Part shown: in pieces, positions 60,784 to 64,000 of the stretch
Position numbering within the stretch: the first letter of the stretch is position 1
How the letters are laid out: every line of letters starts with the position of its first letter
Origin: Lepidurus packardi
Taxonomy: Eukaryota; Arthropoda; Branchiopoda; Notostraca; Triopsidae
DNA length: 64,000 nucleotides
Reading direction: 5' to 3'
NCBI GenBank assembly: GCA_023053545.1
Contig: JAKZAN010000001.1
Location: forward strand, 11,920,024-11,984,023
Position numbers and translations under genes: made by a program
The notes under the pieces: model-generated
Database searches by the model: none
Told to the model about the DNA's origin: nothing
Seen by the model: only the letters and a program-made list of their open reading frames with translations

Positions 60784-61500
60784 AAAAAAATAGTCGAAAT
60801 AGGTTGTGTATTGAACTCGAAAGGAAGGAATAAACCCCATAGCGGAAAGGAAGGTTTTCATTGTAGTATTACAGAGATGTTTTCGTTCGTTTCGACAGAG
60901 GTTGTATGTTTTGGGGAAAATTGAAGGCCATTTCAGTGTTGCCTAAAGGCATTTTAGGAAGTACTCTGGCGCGCACTCTAGTGACTATAAAAGTAACTTC
61001 GTTTTAGGCTCCCTATGGAGGGGGGGGGGGGGGGTCCGAGTTGTTGGGAAAGGGAGTTCTTGTAGGAAATGGAAATAATAGTTTTTTTGTTTTTTTTTTT
61101 AGAGGGATTTTTACGTGAAGAAAAAAAAGGAAACTTTCTCTCCCCTTTTCGAGTTTTTACGAAAAAACAAAAAACTTTTGAAGACTTTTTCTTTTTCTAA
61201 CACAAAGAAAAGAAAAGAATAAAGGGACACGCGAACTGTTGGGGACTGGCTCGAGGGTTGCTTATCGACTTGGAAACTCCGTGATAGACACGCCTTCTTT
61301 CCAAGATCATTTCAGTACTTTCTCTTTCTCTCTTGTGTTTCTGGCTGATAAGAAAGAAAGAAAAAAAAGAGAAAATAAGAGAGAATCAAGGATATCTGAC
61401 TTTTATCGCGGACTACCATGGATTAGGACGATGTAACCGAATACGGTTTAGAAATTTATACAGAAATTTCTTATAGTTTATTTAATGTACCCTTATTTTT

Positions 61501-61603
61501 CATTGTCGAGTAACTGCGTGCCAAGCCGGAGCAACGCTACAAGTCCGGCCTGACACACAGTCGGGTTCCTGCGTTACCTTTTTTCACGTCCCTCAATCTA
61601 TGA
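61501..61603 (+). repeat. Hairpin repeat family, copy B
   Basis: Starts CATTGTCGAGTAACTGCG, then GCCGGAGCAACGCTAC, AAGTCCGGCCTGAC and TTCCTGCGTTACCTTTTTTC. A partial extra copy of the 3' part (TTCTTGCGTTACCTTTTC) follows at about 61630. Confidence 0.8.
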
Positions 61604-63317
61604 ATTAAGGTTTGTCATAGAATTGGGTTCTTGCGTTACCTTTTCTTAACGCGCTAGCTGTCTACCGTGTATTATGTTTCTTCGAATTTTTCTTCGTTTT
61701 ATTAGGATTTTTTCCCTTTTTAAGTCGTTTTTTCTAGGCTTGCCTGAACTTACTTTTAAATAAAGGGGCGGGGCTTATTTCCTTGAAGATGATCCATAAG
61801 AAACTCCTTGCCAGTTGCCGCTTTAATAGGTCCACGTGGTATTTTTTTTTTTAGAAAAGAAGAACAAAATTCCAACAAGATTTTTTTTTCCTCGTCTGTG
61901 TCAACTCACCCTCCCGGCGTCATGCATCTTAGAATACCCTCCTGACCCACGAAGGTATAGGAGCGAAAATGGTATATGATGTCGGAAATATAAAAATGAG
62001 ATTTTTTTAAGAAAAAAAGGGTTGGGTGGGAATCCCCGAGGGTCATAAACTCAGCCTGCGGGGTTTATATTTTTGCACCTGTCTGAAGGGTTGGGTTCAG
62101 TGTGTATATATACATATATATAAACTACGACGAATGTTTGTGAAGCTTTTTGGCTGTGTGCCTTATCAGCAGCTCGACTCGAGGGACCACGCCCCCCTCT
62201 CGGATGGTAGCTCCTATTGTTATTCGTTTTTTTTTTTTGCTTGTAGACATCCTGCCACGAAAATCCAATCGAGCTTCAACCGTGAAAACAATTGAAACTG
62301 ATTGGGAAGGAGGAACTTGGAAATAAGACCCAAATTCTCCTTTCATTTGTTTATTTTCCTTTGCATTGCTAGGAAATATTTGTTTTGTTTTTTGTAAGTT
62401 TACCTCGAGGAATTTTAATAAAAGGTGCTAATTTTGTGTTTGGGTTTTCGCGTTGGTATCTTTTCTTTAGAGGTTTTTAAGTATTTTTTAGGTTTTTAAG
62501 AGGAGGCTGGGTAGGGCAGGGTTGGGGGTGGGCCGTTAAGAGAAATACCTTGCCCCACCTGCTTGGTTGGGAAGCTTGGGGGAAGGGTTATTACTGCGCA
62601 AGTCACGTCCGGGTAGGGAAGAAATGTAAACCACTATAGCTTGTAGTAAGAACAGGCCAGTCGTACAGTACGTCGTCTCGGTTGAGCGCGTGTTGTGTAT
62701 GTATACATGTACGTACGGGATGGGATGTACAAGTAACATGTTCGCTTCAATCTGTGTGTCTGTGTAGGTGTAGACGTGACATAAGGAAGATAAATCTCAT
62801 TAAGCCCTAGAAGGGGTTGCTGCCTTGTAGTGACTGACTGGCATCGGTGGAAAAGTAAAGAGAGACAGAGAGATAAAAGTGCTGCAGTTCTTACAAGCCT
62901 CGCTCCCTTTCTTGAATATTCTGTACTTAACGTGTTATCTAACCGTAAATCCCTTCTACTGCTCTCCCAACTCATTACTGTGTCTAAAGCAGAAGGGAAA
63001 AGCTGACAAGTTTTCTTGACTCTTGAAACCTTTGAAGTATAGAACTACAGCACCGTACTGCGAGTGCAAGTCGAAGATTACATATATCTCCTAAGAAGTT
63101 TATTTTATTCAGTTCGGCCTTAGTTGCCTCCCCCCCCCCCCCCTCCCTCTCTTTTCCGAAGATTGTGCGCGTGCCCTATTACGATTTACGGGACATTTTA
63201 CAGATTTGTTAAACCGAAAAAATAAAAAAAAACACTTGATTTATAGTGGATTTATGGTAACGTACTGCGTACTTTATAAGGTCCAAGAAAGAAAGATAAC
63301 GCATTAAAAACCAGCTT

Positions 63318-63372
63318 GGGCCAGGCCGAACTTATGGCGTTACTCCGGCCTGCCCGCAGTTGCTCAAGAATT
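63318..63372 (-). repeat. Hairpin repeat family, copy D (inverted)
   Basis: On the minus strand it reads GAGCAACTGCGGGCAGGCCG then GAGTAACGCCATAAGTTCGG. It has the same block order as copies A-C but lacks the downstream CGTTACC part. Confidence 0.65.
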
Positions 63373-63645
63373 AAAATTTTAGGGACCGAGTAAAGCGTGC
63401 GGAAGATGACCGTGAGTCTTAGCTTTGGTCCGCCCTGACCAACAGCCGCTTCACGGGTCAGTCCATTCCGAGAGATAGGGCTTGTTTTGTTTCTTATTCT
63501 TTTTTCTCGTTTTATGATTTGGGCGATGGAAAGCAAATACGGTTAAGTGATGTTAAAAATTATCTATAATATCAAAGCAGATAAAATCTTACATTGTTAC
63601 TACGTTTTTGTAGAAATTCGGCATTAAGTTAATGCACCTTTTTTT

Positions 63646-63736
63646 CATTGTCGAATAACTGCGAGGCAGGCCGGACTAACGCTACAAGTCCGGGCTGACA
63701 CAAAATCGGGTTCCCTGCGCTACCCTTTCTTTGGAC
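63646..63736 (+). repeat. Hairpin repeat family, copy C
   Basis: Starts CATTGTCGAATAACTGCG, then GCAGGCCGGACTAACGCTAC, AAGTCCGGGCTGACAC and TTCCCTGCGCTACC. The arms GCCGGACT and AGTCCGG are complementary around a loop of about 9 nt. Confidence 0.8.
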
Positions 63737-64000
63737 CTTATGGCACCATGGCATCTTTTTACGTTTCTAACAGACACAACCAGGAAAGAAAAAAAAGGGT
63801 GTGAGATTGGTGGTTGCTCTATTAGGATTCTTGGGGCCAAAAGTGAGAGAAAAAATAAAGCGGTCATGCATCATAACGTGGAGCTTTCTCGATGATGCAT
63901 ATGGCCCCTTATTAACCGAAATCGATGAACAAGGGGTGAGAGTGAAGTATTGTTAGTGGCAATTTTCGTTGGGGTCATATTGTCCTTTTTTAAAAAAGAA

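Overview
This is a eukaryotic nuclear window, almost certainly from an arthropod and most likely a pancrustacean. Genes are split by short GT-AG introns, mostly 60-150 bp. The gene set is animal: gamma-secretase APH-1, PTP-PEST-type phosphatase, HCF, RNF220 and a chitin-coat (cuticle) protein. There is also an interstitial run of the arthropod telomere-type repeat (TTAGG)n. A branchiopod such as Daphnia would fit the compact introns, but the sequence alone does not fix the species. No prokaryotic, phage, CRISPR or rRNA/tRNA feature was found.

Layout. 1-8635 is gene-free and holds diverged repeats; it is probably upstream or intronic to the C-terminal exons of RNF220 (8636-11100, +). Then come NDUFB11 (11943-12640, -) and a decayed non-LTR retrotransposon RT (12871-13815, +). 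A membrane-anchored GH31 alpha-glucosidase follows (14159-22929, -, 16 exons, 970 aa reconstructed). Its first intron contains a complete intronless 1016-aa Thr-rich mucin-like gene on the same strand (18702-21752). Next are a PTP-PEST-type tyrosine phosphatase (24503-28708, -) and, divergently, host cell factor HCF (29552-36020, +, 13 exons, 1303 aa). Cytosolic seryl-tRNA synthetase (36518-38985, +, 8 exons, 496 aa), an unrecognised proline-rich tail-anchored protein (39622-40882, -, 360 aa) and APH-1 (42972-44001, +, 249 aa) complete the dense block. All reconstructed reading frames stay open across every proposed splice junction and have lengths divisible by three, which is strong internal support.

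From 44 kb to 64 kb the window is gene-poor. It contains a broken THAP zinc-finger relic (about 47.95-48.2 kb), one small cuticle protein gene with a TATA box and a 12-nt first coding exon (52509-52925, -), one possible orphan first exon encoding a signal peptide (55030-55094), a long (CT)n microsatellite, G and T homopolymers, and several copies of a short hairpin-bearing repeat family near the right end.

The genes do not form a pathway; they are ordinary housekeeping, signalling and secreted-protein genes. The most interesting items are the mucin gene nested exactly where the Ser/Thr-rich stalk of a brush-border glucosidase would lie, a trefoil domain that has lost both partners of one disulfide, a 27-bp GC-rich sequence repeated three times between genes, recurrent CTCF-like CCATCTAGTGG sites, a perfect hairpin abutting telomere-type repeats, and the hairpin repeat family at 60-64 kb.
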